6,675 nt of DNA from the NCBI GenBank assembly GCA_947446935.1, contig CANFIV010000086.1, positions 1 to 6,675 on the forward strand, in the 5' to 3' direction. The notes under the pieces are model-generated. The model worked only from the letters and a program-made list of their open reading frames with translations. It searched no databases and was not told the origin of the DNA. Made by a program: the position numbers and the translations under genes. The stretch comes from Sphingomonadaceae bacterium. Its GTDB lineage: Bacteria; Pseudomonadota; Alphaproteobacteria; Sphingomonadales; Sphingomonadaceae. Shown piece by piece: positions 6,515 to 6,675 of the stretch. The first letter of the stretch is position 1. Every line of letters starts with the position of its first letter.

Positions 6515-6675
6515 ATGCCAGTCAATCCCGCGCAAGGCCCCACCCTACTCGGTGTCGACGTTATCTTCGCCGGCTCGATCCTCATGGGGATCGCCGCCGC
6601 CGCAGTCATGCTCGCGATCTATGCCGCCATCACGGTGCGCGATCCCATGTCCAAGCGGGTGAAGGCGCTCAATGA
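6515..6675 (+). CDS. tadC: TadC N-terminus (type II secretion F family), cut by the window edge
   Basis: The frame from ATG 6515 is open to the right edge (53 complete codons). It begins MPVNPAQGPTLLGVD and then has one strongly hydrophobic segment (about residues 15-41), followed by a basic cytoplasmic stretch, DPMSKRVKAL. The ribosome site AGGGA lies at 6500-6504, 10 bases before the ATG. The T2SSF domain itself would lie outside the window, so the call rests on position: tadC nearly always follows tadB directly with a short gap, and the N-terminal layout (helix, then a Lys/Arg-rich stretch) fits. TadC would be the second half of the inner-membrane platform. Confidence 0.78.
   Translation, partial: MPVNPAQGPTLLGVDVIFAGSILMGIAAAAVMLAIYAAITVRDPMSKRVKALN

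Noticed and set aside
5606..6535. Antisense open frame opposite tadB
   Set aside because: No recognisable motif; TadB with its hallmark RETGGNL explains the sequence.
5833..6675. Second forward frame overlapping tadB and running into tadC
   Set aside because: It is an Arg/Pro/Ala-rich out-of-frame translation of tadB and of the tadC start, without membrane segments or motifs.
1..6675. tRNA genes, rRNA, CRISPR arrays, insertion sequences or att sites
   Set aside because: Reading the sequence showed no cloverleaf, no spaced direct repeats and no transposase or terminal inverted repeats; the window is almost fully occupied by the Tad genes.

Overview
The window is most of the assembly part of a Tad (tight adherence, Flp or type IVb pilus) locus, all on the + strand and in the order cpaA-cpaB-cpaC-cpaD-cpaE-tadB-tadC; tadC is cut by the right edge. 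The cpa naming and order, the CpaD-family lipoprotein, the GC-rich coding sequence with GC-rich third positions, and the protein style all point to an alphaproteobacterium. A sphingomonad (Sphingomonadales, Erythrobacter/Novosphingobium-like) is my best guess, but this rests on general resemblance and not on any search.

Layout. Bases 1-155 have no convincing gene and lead into a prepilin peptidase (cpaA, 156-656). A 58-base AT-richer spacer follows, with an imperfect dyad and a TTAACC half-site. Then come the SAF-domain periplasmic protein CpaB (715-1761), the outer-membrane secretin CpaC (about 1805-3460), the lipoprotein CpaD (3478-4158) and the receiver-like/MinD-like ATPase CpaE/TadZ (4162-5460), packed with gaps of 43 bases or less. 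A 64-base spacer holding a perfect GC-rich hairpin precedes the inner-membrane platform protein TadB (5525-6496). TadC begins at 6515.

How the genes work together (family knowledge). CpaA cleaves and matures Flp-type prepilins. CpaC forms the outer-membrane channel, with CpaB and CpaD as its periplasmic and lipoprotein partners. CpaE localises the machine in the cell. TadB and TadC form the inner-membrane platform on which the motor ATPase CpaF/TadA acts. The motor gene, which in many Tad loci lies between cpaE and tadB, is not here. No pilin gene is seen either. Both must lie elsewhere if the system works.

No previously undescribed system is evident. The points most worth a second look are the missing cpaF with a hairpin in its usual place, the possible regulatory dyad before cpaB, and the partly preserved phosphorylation pocket in CpaE.
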